Below, one piece after another: positions 42,977 through 51,901 of a DNA stretch of 64,000 nucleotides (positions are counted from its first letter, which is position 1; each line of letters begins with the position of its first letter). The notes under the pieces were generated by a model. It was not told the DNA's origin. It did not search any database and saw nothing but the letters and a program-made list of their open reading frames with translations. The translations under genes and the position numbers were made by a program. Source of the DNA: CAIYTF01 sp963664845. GTDB taxonomy: Bacteria > Bacteroidota > Ignavibacteria > Ignavibacteriales > Ignavibacteriaceae. The stretch spans positions 806,001 through 870,000 of the forward strand of contig OY761615.1 of NCBI GenBank assembly GCA_963664845.1, written 5' to 3'.

Positions 42977-43669
42977 ATGTTAACCAAAAACAAGAAGATC
43001 TCACGAAAAGAGATCAAACAAGATACACTGGTAACTTTTTATTATAAAGCTATTCAGTTTTTCAATGATCAGAAAAAATATCTCTCCATAGGCGTGGGTG
43101 CTCTGGCAGTTATTGTTGTGCTCGTGGTGCTGCTGGTAAACAGCAGACGCAAGAGCAATGAGCAAGCCAGCGCCGACCTGAGCCAGGTTGTTGCCCTCTA
43201 TAATCAAGGTTCCTATCAGGATGCCATTGACGGCAAGCAAACCCAGGGTCTTAAAATAAAAGGACTCAAAAAAATTGTAGATGAAAACGGTTCCAGCCAA
43301 TCGGGTGAAACTGCAAAAATCTATCTGGCAAATTGTTACTATAATTTGAAACAATATGACAATGCACAGAAGGCATTCGACAGCTACGGCGGAAGCATAG
43401 ACCACCTGAAAGCGGCAGCATATGCCGGCGAAGCTGCCTGCTATGAAGCAAAAAATGATTTTCAAAAGGCAGCAGAATTGTATCTGAAAGCCTCCAAAGT
43501 CAGCTCAGGAGATGTTCTTAACCCGCTTTACCTGCTTAATGCCGGCATCAATTTCATTGAAATCGGGAAAACCGACGATGCAAAGGACGCACTTAAAAGC
43601 GTGAAAAAGAATTATCCAAAATCAGAGTATGCATCTCAGGTTGACAGATACCTTTCGCAAATCGACTAA
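42977..43669 (+). CDS. Membrane-anchored tetratricopeptide protein (YfgM-like topology)
   Basis: The 230-residue protein has a short basic N-terminus, one membrane helix at about 36-56 (LSIGVGALAVIVVLVVLLV) and a periplasmic TPR region (AKIYLANCYYNLKQYDNAQK, AAAYAGEAACYEAKNDFQKA, YLLNAGINFIEIGKTDDAK). The topology matches YfgM-type ancillary proteins of the secretion pathway, but sequence alone does not prove orthology. A strong terminator follows. Confidence 0.8.
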   Translation: MLTKNKKISRKEIKQDTLVTFYYKAIQFFNDQKKYLSIGVGALAVIVVLVVLLVNSRRKSNEQASADLSQVVALYNQGSYQDAIDGKQTQGLKIKGLKKIVDENGSSQSGETAKIYLANCYYNLKQYDNAQKAFDSYGGSIDHLKAAAYAGEAACYEAKNDFQKAAELYLKASKVSSGDVLNPLYLLNAGINFIEIGKTDDAKDALKSVKKNYPKSEYASQVDRYLSQID

Positions 43670-43687
43670 TCAGACGTTTGTATGACG

Positions 43688-43717
43688 AAAAAACCCGCTC
43701 CAGAAGCGGGTTTTTTT
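43688..43717 (+). terminator. Intrinsic terminator after the TPR gene
   Basis: AAACCCGCT and AGCGGGTTT form a GC-rich stem with a six-base loop, followed by TTTTTTT. It ends the PHP-TPR transcript; on the other strand it lies past the fmdB-type gene and also has a T-run. Confidence 0.9.
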
Positions 43718-43749
43718 ATGTCGTACAAACAAAAATGCCTTTTGAACGT

Positions 43750-44061
43750 TTACCTGGGATCAACCGGAGCGCTTGGCGTGCTGGGAGCAGCGGGCGCGGC
43801 AGGAGCCGCAGAATCGGCTGAAGAAGTGGTTGCCGCTGCGGGAGTCTCCTTTTTTGACGATGACGGCGAGGGTTTCACGGGCGACTTATAGTCAGTCTGA
43901 TAAAAACCGCTTCCTTTAAAAATGGGTGTTAACCCCGCACCAATTTTTCGCGTAACGTGCCCTTTACATTTGGGGCATTCGGTCAACGGATCGGCACTCA
44001 TGGTCTGAAAATGTTCAAAAGTATATTTGCATTCGTCACAGATATAATCATATGTTGGCAT
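43750..44061 (-). CDS. FmdB-family zinc-ribbon protein with Ala/Pro-rich tail
   Basis: The start at 44061 (MPTYDYICDECKYTF) is the universal start of this family; a longer frame to 44115 adds unrelated residues. Zinc ligands are CDEC at about 8-11 and CPKC at about 31-34, followed by VTRKIGAGLTPIFKGSGFYQTDY, typical of FmdB-like proteins. The last 40 residues are low-complexity Ser/Ala/Pro. Function is not established; some relatives are regulators of amidase genes. It converges on the TPR gene. Confidence 0.9.
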   Translation of the reverse strand: MPTYDYICDECKYTFEHFQTMSADPLTECPKCKGHVTRKIGAGLTPIFKGSGFYQTDYKSPVKPSPSSSKKETPAAATTSSADSAAPAAPAAPSTPSAPVDPR

Positions 44062-44156
44062 AGCCTGTATTTTCCTTTTTCTAAACAAGTGTTCAAACTT
44101 AATGAAATTGAACAAAAAATTCTATAACTTAGTTGCTTAATTTTTTTCAAGGTGTT

Positions 44157-44843
44157 ATGAATACGAAAAGTTCTATAATAGTATCCATTTTTCTGGCTTT
44201 GATTTTGGCCGGATGTCTCGATTATCAACAGGAGGTCAGCCTTTACCCTGACGGTTCCGGATACATGTCCATCAGGTACTGGATGAAAATCCAGGATTCA
44301 TCCGCACTTGGCTCAGTAAACCAAATCTCCTTCTTTAACCGGGATTCACTGAAGAATTCATTCAAATCGAAGTTTATCGAGATAAAGGATACCGCAAAAG
44401 ACATCAGAACCTTCTTCGATACAACAAACTCGACGTATCACGTTGAAATCAAGATGCATTTCAGCCACATTGATTCACTTAACAAAACCAGACCCTTCTC
44501 CGAATCAAACTTCTCGCTTCAGGACGGTGCTACAGGCCAAAAAGTTTTTACACAACACATTCCGCCCGTGGCGTCAGGAATAGCAATTGACGCTTCGCAT
44601 TTCCAGATAACCTTCATTTATAGTTTCCCCGGCGAGATCATCACTCACAATGCTACCCGCGTGGACGAGAAAAAGAAAAATTATATCTGGTCATACAACC
44701 TTACCGATCTGGGGAAAGGAAAAACCATTTCAGTAACCTACCGTGCCTTCAAACTGAAGGAAACCCCGATGTGGATTTTCTATTTATCGGGCAGTGTGCT
44801 GTTTATCGTGTTTATATTCCTTTTCAGAAAACGCAAAAACTGA
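44157..44843 (+). CDS. Lipoprotein with C-terminal membrane anchor, LppM-like
   Basis: The start at 44157 is supported by AAGGTG a few bases upstream and gives 228 residues with a lipobox (FLALILAGC, Cys at about 19). The mature part begins LDYQQEVSLYPDGSGYMSIRYW, resembling the DUF3153/LppM type of Bacteroidota and Actinobacteria lipoproteins. A C-terminal hydrophobic helix (FYLSGSVLFIVFIFLF) followed by RKRKN indicates a second membrane anchor. The function is unknown. Confidence 0.75.
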   Translation: MNTKSSIIVSIFLALILAGCLDYQQEVSLYPDGSGYMSIRYWMKIQDSSALGSVNQISFFNRDSLKNSFKSKFIEIKDTAKDIRTFFDTTNSTYHVEIKMHFSHIDSLNKTRPFSESNFSLQDGATGQKVFTQHIPPVASGIAIDASHFQITFIYSFPGEIITHNATRVDEKKKNYIWSYNLTDLGKGKTISVTYRAFKLKETPMWIFYLSGSVLFIVFIFLFRKRKN

Positions 44844-44856
44844 TTTGAGAATTTCG

Positions 44857-44888
44857 TCCCCATCAGGGTAAGCCTATCCTGATGGGGA
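44857..44888 (+). terminator. Hairpin after the lipoprotein gene
   Basis: TCCCCATCAGG and CCTGATGGGGA pair in an 11-bp stem with a 10-base loop, 14 bases past the stop codon. The following T-run is weak (TCTATATTCAT), so efficiency is uncertain. Confidence 0.6.
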
Positions 44889-44965
44889 TCTATATTCATC
44901 ATAATCCTTTAACCCGAAAAATGCAATAAAAACTAACTTTTCGTATAAGTACTTGAATTTATTAG

Positions 44966-45014
44966 GACTAAGACCCTCACCCTCATTCCCTCTCCCAAAG
45001 GGCGAGGGAGGGCG
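44966..45014. repeat. CCCTC/CTCTCC hairpin repeat
   Basis: The segment ACTAAGACCCTCACCCTC then CCCTCTCCC-aaa-GGGCGAGGG closely resembles 57411-57459 (ACTAAGCCCCTCATC, CTTCTCCC) and the internal hairpins of the family 1 elements at 27.6 and 33.4 kb. Here it occurs without the GTGTCAACTTAAC ends. Confidence 0.55.
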
Positions 45015-45182
45015 TACTACCTGATATTTATGTAAGTTATTGATCATGTATATTTTCTAATGCAAGACCAGGGTTTAACCAACTCTCATCCTCCACACAG
45101 TAATACCACCGCAGGCATTGGGCCTCGCATACGTTCGCTATATCCATTTCATGATCCCCACTTATGACTCTGGATTTGAAGT

Positions 45183-47387
45183 TTATACTTGAACTTTTCT
45201 CAACCGCAAGGAATTGCTGATAACCGATACTGAGCTCAGTGACATTGCCAGGGCAGCTATCATCGGGTCCAGATAGCCAAATGCGGCCAGCGGAATACCA
45301 ACAACATTATAAATAAACGCCCAGAACAGATTCTGTTTTATCACCCGGATAGTCTTTCGTGATATGGCAATTGCCGAGCTTACCGTTCTCAAATCGTCAT
45401 TCAGCAAGGTTATCTGCGCCGTCTCGATGGAGACGTCGGTGCCTGATCCAACTGCAAATGCAACATTACTCTTTGCAAGCGCGGGAGCGTCGTTTACACC
45501 ATCACCAATCATGGCAACAACATTTCCATGTCGCTGAAATTTTTCCACTATCCCTGCTTTATCTCCCGGAAGCACACCGGAATAGAATTCAGCAATCCCC
45601 AATTCATCTGCTGCGGCTTTTACGGCATGTTCATTGTCTCCGGAAAGCAAAACCGTTTTCACCTTCAGTTCATGCAGTTGTTCTATTGCAGCTCTGGAAT
45701 ATTCCTTAATGCTGTCTTTTACTATCAAGTAGCCGGCGTCTTTCCCATCAATGCTTATCCAGATCACTGAACCACCCGCTGTGTCAATTACGGATAGTTC
45801 ACTGGGATGCACCGAAGCAAATGATGCCTTTCCCGCTTTTATGACGTGTCCTTCAAAAGTTCCGGTTATTCCCTGACCTTCGACAGCCGAAAAATCATTG
45901 CAGGGTTTTATTTCAACCTCATGCTCTGCAGCAAATGCCAGCACTGCAGAGGCCAGAGGGTGCTCAGATCTGGCTTCCAATGACGACAAGGCAGCAATAA
46001 TAAACTGTTGATCAAAATTTGACAATACAGCCTTTTGCACTTTGGGTCTTCCAATGGTCAGCGTTCCTGTTTTATCAATCAAGATAACGGAAATTGCGTG
46101 AGCAACTTCGAGAGCTTCACCATTTTTGATCAGTATGCCTTTCCGGGCAGCGGCACCGGTGGCAACAATAATGGCTGTTGGCGTAGCCAATCCCAAAGCA
46201 CAGGGGCATGCAATAATAAGGACTGCGACAAAATGTATGAGCGCCTGCGCAAAAGCGTTTTCGCCGGGCAGCAGCATCCATGCAAGAAACGCAGCCAATG
46301 CGATAAGCAAAACCACGGGGACAAACACCGACGCGATTTTATCTGCCAAATTTTGGATTGGTGCCTTGGAACCTTGTGCCTCTTCAACAATTTTGATGAT
46401 CTTACCAAGCACCGAGTTTTCACCAAGTGCCGTAACACGGAATTCGATATAGCCGTTTTTATTAAGCGTTGCGCCCGTGACCCGGTCACCGGTTTTTTTG
46501 AAGACAGGGTAACTCTCGCCCGTAATTATGGACTCTTCAATAAAAGTGTTCCCTTCAAGAATGACGCCGTCCGCAGGAAGTTTTTCTCCCGGTTTCACTA
46601 CCACCCGGTCCTCAAGAACAATCTCTTCAATGGGAATAGTGACGTTTTTGCCGTTTCGTATCACTGTTGCTTTATCCGGCCTGAGCTCCAAAAGTTTTTT
46701 GATTTCGTCAGTCGTTTTTTTCTTGGATCTTCCTTCAAGCCACTTGCCCATGAGAATGAGGGTAATAATGACAACGGCAGTTTCAAAAAACGTATGCGCC
46801 ATTCCTTCGTGGATGTGAAACAAATGCGGAAATAACGTTACCAGCACACTGTATGCATATGCCGACCCAGCACCCACCGCCGTCAGCGAATTCATATCCG
46901 CAGCGAAATGCCGGGTGTTTTTCCAGAACGCCGTAAAAAACCTTCTTCCCGGCAAAAACAGTACCGGTGTTGTGAGGATGAGGAACAACTTGTTGAGACT
47001 GTCCTGCGAAAGCGGAATTATGTTTTCGAAACCCGGCACCATTGAACCCATGCTCAAAACAAAAACGGGAATCGTCAGAATAAGGGCGGTCAAAAAATCC
47101 TTTCGAAGATCTTCTTCATGCTTTTTAAAGATATTCGCAGGGGCATTCGCAGAATGCTTCTTTTCCGGAGTGGTCAAAGAGGTTGTATCAATGGAATAGC
47201 CGGTTTTTTCAACCATTGACGTTAATGCTTCCACGGAAAACAGTGCCGGGTCAACATCAAACGTAGCTTTTTCGGTTGCGAGATTAACGGCTACACCCGA
47301 AATTCCTTCCACTTTCGCAATGGCTTTTTCAACGCGCGCAACACAGCTCGCACAGGTCATCCCTTCAACGGGAAGTGAAACATGCAT
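45183..47387 (-). CDS. copA: Copper-translocating P-type ATPase (CopA)
   Basis: The 734-residue protein has one N-terminal HMA domain (GMTCASC at 9-15), eight predicted membrane helices, the TGES actuator motif (IITGESYPV), the CPC metal site (IACPCALG), phosphorylation motif DKTGTLT, the HP motif (SEHPLA) and GDGVNDAPAL. CPC together with an N-terminal CxxC is diagnostic of Cu(I) exporters. It lies two bases after the small HMA protein, so copper chaperone and exporter are in one operon. Confidence 0.96.
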   Translation of the reverse strand: MHVSLPVEGMTCASCVARVEKAIAKVEGISGVAVNLATEKATFDVDPALFSVEALTSMVEKTGYSIDTTSLTTPEKKHSANAPANIFKKHEEDLRKDFLTALILTIPVFVLSMGSMVPGFENIIPLSQDSLNKLFLILTTPVLFLPGRRFFTAFWKNTRHFAADMNSLTAVGAGSAYAYSVLVTLFPHLFHIHEGMAHTFFETAVVIITLILMGKWLEGRSKKKTTDEIKKLLELRPDKATVIRNGKNVTIPIEEIVLEDRVVVKPGEKLPADGVILEGNTFIEESIITGESYPVFKKTGDRVTGATLNKNGYIEFRVTALGENSVLGKIIKIVEEAQGSKAPIQNLADKIASVFVPVVLLIALAAFLAWMLLPGENAFAQALIHFVAVLIIACPCALGLATPTAIIVATGAAARKGILIKNGEALEVAHAISVILIDKTGTLTIGRPKVQKAVLSNFDQQFIIAALSSLEARSEHPLASAVLAFAAEHEVEIKPCNDFSAVEGQGITGTFEGHVIKAGKASFASVHPSELSVIDTAGGSVIWISIDGKDAGYLIVKDSIKEYSRAAIEQLHELKVKTVLLSGDNEHAVKAAADELGIAEFYSGVLPGDKAGIVEKFQRHGNVVAMIGDGVNDAPALAKSNVAFAVGSGTDVSIETAQITLLNDDLRTVSSAIAISRKTIRVIKQNLFWAFIYNVVGIPLAAFGYLDPMIAALAMSLSSVSVISNSLRLRKVQV

Positions 47388-47389
47388 AA

Positions 47390-47605
47390 TCAGTTAAGGG
47401 GTTCTTCGCCCTGATAGTGGAATCCGGCTTCTTCAATCGCCTGCTTCACCATTTCACGGGAGATCGTTTTGTCATCATATGCAATATCGGCAAAGCCTAT
47501 GCCGACAGCTTCAACGGTTATCTGCGCATTTGTCAGTTCACGTTTGACCGCCATGACGCAATGATTGCAGGACATTCCTTCTATTTTAATCTTCTCTTTT
47601 GTCAT
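47390..47605 (-). CDS. copZ: Copper chaperone-like HMA protein
   Basis: I place the start at 47605 (71 residues) because GAGGA lies seven bases upstream and MTKEKIKIEGMSCNHC is the normal N-terminus; a longer frame to 47698 is not supported. The metal motif is GMSCNHC, followed by the alpha/beta ferredoxin-like fold of about 65 residues. It would pass Cu(I) to the CopA ATPase encoded two bases downstream. Confidence 0.9.
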   Translation of the reverse strand: MTKEKIKIEGMSCNHCVMAVKRELTNAQITVEAVGIGFADIAYDDKTISREMVKQAIEEAGFHYQGEEPLN

Positions 47606-47738
47606 TTCATTTCCTCGATATTTTTCAGTTACTGTTGTTAATGAGCTTGGAACTGTCACTTTAGAACACTTTACGGTTGAGTCAAATTCCGCAAGCACAT
47701 CGATAATTTAAATCACTTTTCCTTCAGTTATAAGAACT

Positions 47739-47920
47739 CATACTACGCAAACCAGAGATGAAATTGCCACAACTTTCAAGACGTGGAATAGATGTACTCT
47801 CCATATCCTGATTTAGCCACTAATAAAGTTAAGGTTTGTGGCTAAAGCCGATTTCAGCTGGCGATAAGGACCCACGAACTAAAGCCCTTGGCAAGTCAGT
47901 TGGCATCGTTGCGTGACATA
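47739..47920. mobile_element. MITE-like element, family 2, copy 1
   Basis: About 180 bases with short inverted ends (CATACTACGCAA and TTGCGTGACATA). The body shares TTTAGCCACTAATA, GGTTTGTGGCTAAAGCC and GGCAAGTCAGTTGGCATC with the copy at 62471-62655, and contains a TTTAGCCAC/GTGGCTAAA hairpin. It is non-coding and sits between the copper operon and the S9 peptidase. Confidence 0.65.
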
Positions 47921-48041
47921 AATTATTAATTTCGAAAATTCACAGTATTTTCGTGTTTCAATGCATAATTAGATGCAAATCGGCTTGTTTTGATTCAATT
48001 AATTTGTAAATTTTACTATATAAATTACATGTGGTGTCCGT

Positions 48042-50108
48042 ATGAAACAAACTCTGTTATTGATAGTGGTATCTCTGTTTTTGTTATCCACCGGTCTTGC
48101 TCAAAAAAAAGCATTTGAACTGGATGACATTTACCGCGCAAAAAGCGTCAGTTCTCCTGTGCTCTCACCAGACGGAGGCTATCTCGTCTATACAGTAACC
48201 TCCTATACGCTTAAAACCGGAAAATCTCAACCCGAGGTATTCCTCTATAACACGGAAAAGAAAAGGTCTGAAAAACTGGAGTTGGGAAGCCTGCGAGCAA
48301 CTCAACCATTTTGGGGCCCTTCAGAGGACTATCTCTATTTTATAAGCTCCAATCAGGTTTGGGAATATTCATTCGATACCAAACAAACCAGACAAATTAC
48401 CACCTTCCCACAGGGGGTCAATTCCGCAGTCATTTCACCCAATGGCAAGATGCTTGCTTTCGCTTCTGATGTGTATCCTGAATGCAGTACTGACACCTCC
48501 TGCAACAAGAAGAATTCTGATGGGGCAGAAAACGGCCCCATTCAAGCATATATGGCAGATAAACTTCTTTTCCGTCATTGGACCTCCTATTCCGAAGGAA
48601 AAGTTTCCCATATTATAATTATGGATTTGAAAACACGGGAACTTACCGATGCCACGCCAGTTGAATATAACTGCCCTGCCTTCAGCCTTGGCGGAAGTGA
48701 ATTCGTTTTTTCTCCGGACTCCAAATACCTGTGTTACTCAGCCAATCCCGATGAAAACCTGGCCAATTCGACTAACTGTGACATCTGGCTTTACAATATT
48801 GAAGATAAATCTACGGTGAATTTTACCAGAGATAACAAATCCTGGAATGGAGCGCCTGCATTCTCTCCCGACGGAAAACGAATTGCCTATCGTTTACAGG
48901 AAATTCCCAATTACGAATCAGATCGCTTCAGAATTGCTGTATACGATTTGGAAAAACAAACCAATGAAATACTAACCGAAGATTTTGACAACTGGATCAA
49001 TTCACAATACTGGTCACCAGATGGTGACAAACTGTACTTCACTGCCGACGTCGGAGGTTATTCCCCACTATATTCGTTAGCGATTGCGGATAAACAAATT
49101 GAGAAGGTTTCCGGCGACCGGGCAATCAATGGTGTAGAAATCAGCAAAAACGGCAAGACAGCATACTATGATGCCCGCCTGATAAATCAGCCTGCCGACC
49201 TTTTTGCACTGGATTTAAAGAGCAAAACAGAGACACGAATTACGACACATAACAAAGCACTAACTGATGAAGTGGATTTCAGGACAGCAGATCAATTGTG
49301 GATACCCGGTGCCGAAGGAAAGAAAGTTCATGTATTTCTGGTGAAGCCGCATGACTTTGATCCGGCAAAAAAATATCCGCTGATTGTTAATGTTCATGGC
49401 GGACCACAAAGCCAGTGGATGGATGCTTATCGTCCCGATGCCCAGCTCTATTCCGGTTATGGTTATATTGTTGCATTGCCTAATCCTCATGGCTCTACCG
49501 GGTATGGACAAGATTATACTGCAGCTATCTCAGGTGACTGGGGTGGTAAAGTGTATGAAGATGTTATGGCCGTTACGGACTCTCTGGCCAAACTGCCATT
49601 TGTTGATGCAGCCAGAATTGGCGCAATGGGCTGGTCATATGGCGGGTACATGATGAACTGGCTTCAGGGACACACTACCCGATTCAAGTGTCTTGTCTCG
49701 ATGATGGGTCTGTACGATGTAACATCATTTTACGGAACCACGGAGGAGTTATGGTTCCCTGAATGGGATATGAAAGGTGCTCCCTGGCAGAACCAGGCAC
49801 TGTATGAGAAGTATTCCCCTTCAAACTATGTTGATAAATTTGCAACTCCGACATTGATCATTACCGGCGAACGTGACTACCGGGTTTCTTATACACAGAG
49901 TCTTGAATATTTTACAGCACTTCAGAAGAAGAACATTGATTCGAAGCTCATTGTGTTTAAGAACGACGGACATTGGCCAAGTTTCATTAAATCGATGCCG
50001 CTCTATTTTGATGCACATCTTGAATGGTTCAACAAATATCTTGGCGGAGCTCCCGCGCCGTACGATTCAAAGTTAATGATACTTAACCGGGCGTTTGAGG
50101 TTAAATAA
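48042..50108 (+). CDS. Secreted S9 family prolyl-oligopeptidase-like peptidase
   Basis: The 688-residue protein has a Sec signal (TLLLIVVSLFLLSTGLAQ), an N-terminal WD40/TolB-like propeller (VLSPDGGYLVYT, FSPDGKRIAYR, YWSPDGDKLYFTAD) and a C-terminal alpha/beta-hydrolase domain. The catalytic triad is Ser532 (GWSYGG), Asp612 (GERDYRV) and His644 (NDGHWP). It resembles acylaminoacyl-peptidase/DPP-type enzymes that cleave short peptides in the periplasm. It stands alone. Confidence 0.93.
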   Translation: MKQTLLLIVVSLFLLSTGLAQKKAFELDDIYRAKSVSSPVLSPDGGYLVYTVTSYTLKTGKSQPEVFLYNTEKKRSEKLELGSLRATQPFWGPSEDYLYFISSNQVWEYSFDTKQTRQITTFPQGVNSAVISPNGKMLAFASDVYPECSTDTSCNKKNSDGAENGPIQAYMADKLLFRHWTSYSEGKVSHIIIMDLKTRELTDATPVEYNCPAFSLGGSEFVFSPDSKYLCYSANPDENLANSTNCDIWLYNIEDKSTVNFTRDNKSWNGAPAFSPDGKRIAYRLQEIPNYESDRFRIAVYDLEKQTNEILTEDFDNWINSQYWSPDGDKLYFTADVGGYSPLYSLAIADKQIEKVSGDRAINGVEISKNGKTAYYDARLINQPADLFALDLKSKTETRITTHNKALTDEVDFRTADQLWIPGAEGKKVHVFLVKPHDFDPAKKYPLIVNVHGGPQSQWMDAYRPDAQLYSGYGYIVALPNPHGSTGYGQDYTAAISGDWGGKVYEDVMAVTDSLAKLPFVDAARIGAMGWSYGGYMMNWLQGHTTRFKCLVSMMGLYDVTSFYGTTEELWFPEWDMKGAPWQNQALYEKYSPSNYVDKFATPTLIITGERDYRVSYTQSLEYFTALQKKNIDSKLIVFKNDGHWPSFIKSMPLYFDAHLEWFNKYLGGAPAPYDSKLMILNRAFEVK

Positions 50109-50408
50109 GCAAAACGCGAAACTTAAATTTGACAGCTGGCCTTCCCGGGTTGTGAGTAATGAGGTCATTACCCGGAATTCATAGTAAGACGCTGAGATCA
50201 AATAGTGTTCCAAACAGCTCGAATTCGGTAGATTCCCGCTTTCGCGAGAATGACATGCTTTTGTTGTGCTCATTAAGTTGGCACCACTGAGCTTTGGACA
50301 CCTCAATAGGTTTTCATCAAATCCAATCGACTGTTCCTGCCATTGACTGAGCGTTTAATTCGCGCAACCTGGTGACTGTGCCGATCCGCAGTCACCACAT
50401 ACATTCGC
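50109..50408. other. Intergenic region with family 1 repeat end
   Basis: The gap between the S9 peptidase stop and the next convergent stop has no gene. It holds one GATTCCCGCTTTCGCGAGAAT hairpin and the ATTAAGTTGGCACCA end (50231-50287). A left partner end is not evident. Confidence 0.5.
50231..50287. repeat. Family 1 repeat end with GATTCCCGCTTTCGCGAGAAT hairpin
   Basis: The hairpin GATTCCCGC-TTTCGCGAGAATGACAT is followed about 15 bases later by ATTAAGTTGGCACCACTG, the same order as at 33.5 and 57.5 kb. Confidence 0.6.
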
Positions 50409-50858
50409 TTAAATTTTTTCGTCTACAAGAATTCCCTGATCGGTATCCGATGTACTTTTCAGCACATCCACATCAGTGTCTGTCAGGTTTTTGGGTTCAA
50501 CGTTCACACCCAATTCCTTGAGTTTTTTTGAAATATCCGTCTTAGCTTTTTTAATCTCTTGTGCCGCTTCGGCTTCCTTCGGTTTCGCAGCCTTTACCAC
50601 CGCCGGGGCTGCCTTTGAGCTTTTATTATCACTTGCAGACTCTGCCTTCACTTCAGCAATACGCTGGTCTCTTACGGTTTTGCTAATTATTTTGGCCGTA
50701 AAATCGGCTTCTATCTTTGCAATTTTTTGTTTTTGCTCATCGGTAAGCCCTGCCGTGCTTGTTGTTGATGATGAAGAGGAACTTGCACCGCTAACCACAT
50801 TGGCGCCGCTTTGAAGACTGCTTATACTGGCACTCAAACTACTTAAACTGCTTGCCAT
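50409..50858 (-). CDS. Ser/Ala/Lys-rich hypothetical protein
   Basis: The start at 50858 (149 residues) is preceded by AAAGGA; an ATG nine codons further upstream is less likely. The sequence begins MASSLSSLSASISSLQSG, has a poly-Ser run, then charged helical segments (LTDEQKQKIAKIEADF, AAQEIKKAKTDISKKL) and an acidic end. There is no signal peptide or membrane helix. I do not recognise a family; the Ser-rich start loosely recalls flagellar or structural proteins, but there is no other support. Confidence 0.55.
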   Translation of the reverse strand: MASSLSSLSASISSLQSGANVVSGASSSSSSTTSTAGLTDEQKQKIAKIEADFTAKIISKTVRDQRIAEVKAESASDNKSSKAAPAVVKAAKPKEAEAAQEIKKAKTDISKKLKELGVNVEPKNLTDTDVDVLKSTSDTDQGILVDEKI

Positions 50859-51243
50859 CGCTACATTCCTTTTTATTATTGACATTGCACCGGATGATTT
50901 TCCCCGGTGTTTAGTTTCATTATCGCATTTCGAATTTATTACTTAATGGTCATTTTTGGCCAATCGATGGTGAAACCCATATTGACGAGCGTTTCAGATT
51001 AAAACGCGTATCACTCATTTATTGGGTTCCGGGTCGGCAGGGACATCGGAACAACATTTCCGCGAGAGAGTAATCCCGGCATTTTTCTTTTTCCAGATTC
51101 TGCAATTTTGCTCCAAAAACGCAGGGCTCAACTCGACACAGATCACAAAGCACCTGAATTCAAAAAAATATTTATATATTCCCTTGACATGGTCAGATTA
51201 ATTTGCTATTTTTGAACCATGATTCATTATTCAATTATGAGAT
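50859..51243. other. Divergent intergenic region with tetR promoter
   Basis: This gap separates the Ser-rich gene from the tetR gene. Apart from the promoter listed at 51184-51214 and a loosely palindromic stretch at 51218-51239, nothing is apparent. Confidence 0.5.
51184..51214 (+). promoter_or_regulatory. Promoter of the tetR efflux operon
   Basis: TTGACA at 51184-51189 and TATTTT at 51207-51212 are separated by exactly 17 bases. The -10 region is part of TATTTTTG, which also fits the Bacteroidota -7 consensus TAnnTTTG. The start codon of the tetR gene is about 30 bases further on. An imperfect inverted repeat around ATGATTCATTATTCAATTAT just downstream is a candidate operator for the repressor itself. 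Confidence 0.7.
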
Positions 51244-51840
51244 ATGAGAACCAGAGAAGGAAATAAGGAACAGGCAATACTTGAAGCGGCAGTTAAAGTC
51301 TTCGCCGAGAGTGGTTACCACGCAGCAAAGATACACAAGATAGCCGAACTTGCAGGAATTGCAACCGGAAGTATCTACTCCTACTTTCAGAATAAACAAC
51401 AGATTATTCTGGCTATTTTTGACGGAGTATGGAGACAACTCTACCAGCAAATAGCAGTTGTTGAACAATCGACCGAAATTCCTGTCATCCAAAAATTTGA
51501 TGCAATTATCGACATGGTACTTGATCTTTTCACCGAAGACAAAGACCGCGCGCTCGTCTTTGTTAATGAAGAAAACCACGTAATGCGCGATTACCCGCAG
51601 GAATTCACCCCCTATTTTGAGAAGTTCATGGTCACAGGCGAAGAAATTGTCCGCCAGGGTATCAAGGAAGGTAAATTCACCGAAGGAATTTCTATTGAGA
51701 TTTTACGTACATACCTCTTAGGTGGCATCAGGTCGTTGTTAGTGGCCTGGGCAACCGAACCAAAAAAATATCCTCTTTCGCACGTGAGAGAAGATCTCAA
51801 ACATTTCATCAGGCATGGAATTACGAGACAACAACCCTAA
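51244..51840 (+). CDS. TetR/AcrR family transcriptional regulator
   Basis: The 198-residue protein has the TetR DNA-binding domain at residues 6-50 (GNKEQAILEAAVKVFAESGY, IHKIAELAGIATGSIYSYF) and a ligand-binding C-terminal helical domain. It precedes a TolC-HlyD-ABC permease set by 60 bases in the same direction and most likely represses it, released by a substrate of the pump. Confidence 0.93.
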   Translation: MRTREGNKEQAILEAAVKVFAESGYHAAKIHKIAELAGIATGSIYSYFQNKQQIILAIFDGVWRQLYQQIAVVEQSTEIPVIQKFDAIIDMVLDLFTEDKDRALVFVNEENHVMRDYPQEFTPYFEKFMVTGEEIVRQGIKEGKFTEGISIEILRTYLLGGIRSLLVAWATEPKKYPLSHVREDLKHFIRHGITRQQP

Positions 51841-51901
51841 ACGGTTTATATACTAATTACTTATCAAAATGGTACAAACAAAACGATAATTATGGCTTAT
51901 T

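Larger units (their letters stand above)
44844..45182. other. Intergenic region with terminator and repeat
   Basis: The convergent gap between the lipoprotein and copA has a terminator-like hairpin (44857-44888) and one copy of the CCCTCACCC...CTCTCC repeat (44966-45014). No reading frame is supported. Confidence 0.5.

Noticed and set aside
44062..44115. N-terminal extension of the FmdB-type protein
   Set aside because: The family starts at MPTYDYxC; the upstream 18 residues are unrelated to it and lack a ribosome site.
47606..47698. N-terminal extension of the HMA copper chaperone
   Set aside because: GAGGA is placed correctly for the start at 47605, and the extension has no similarity to the fold.
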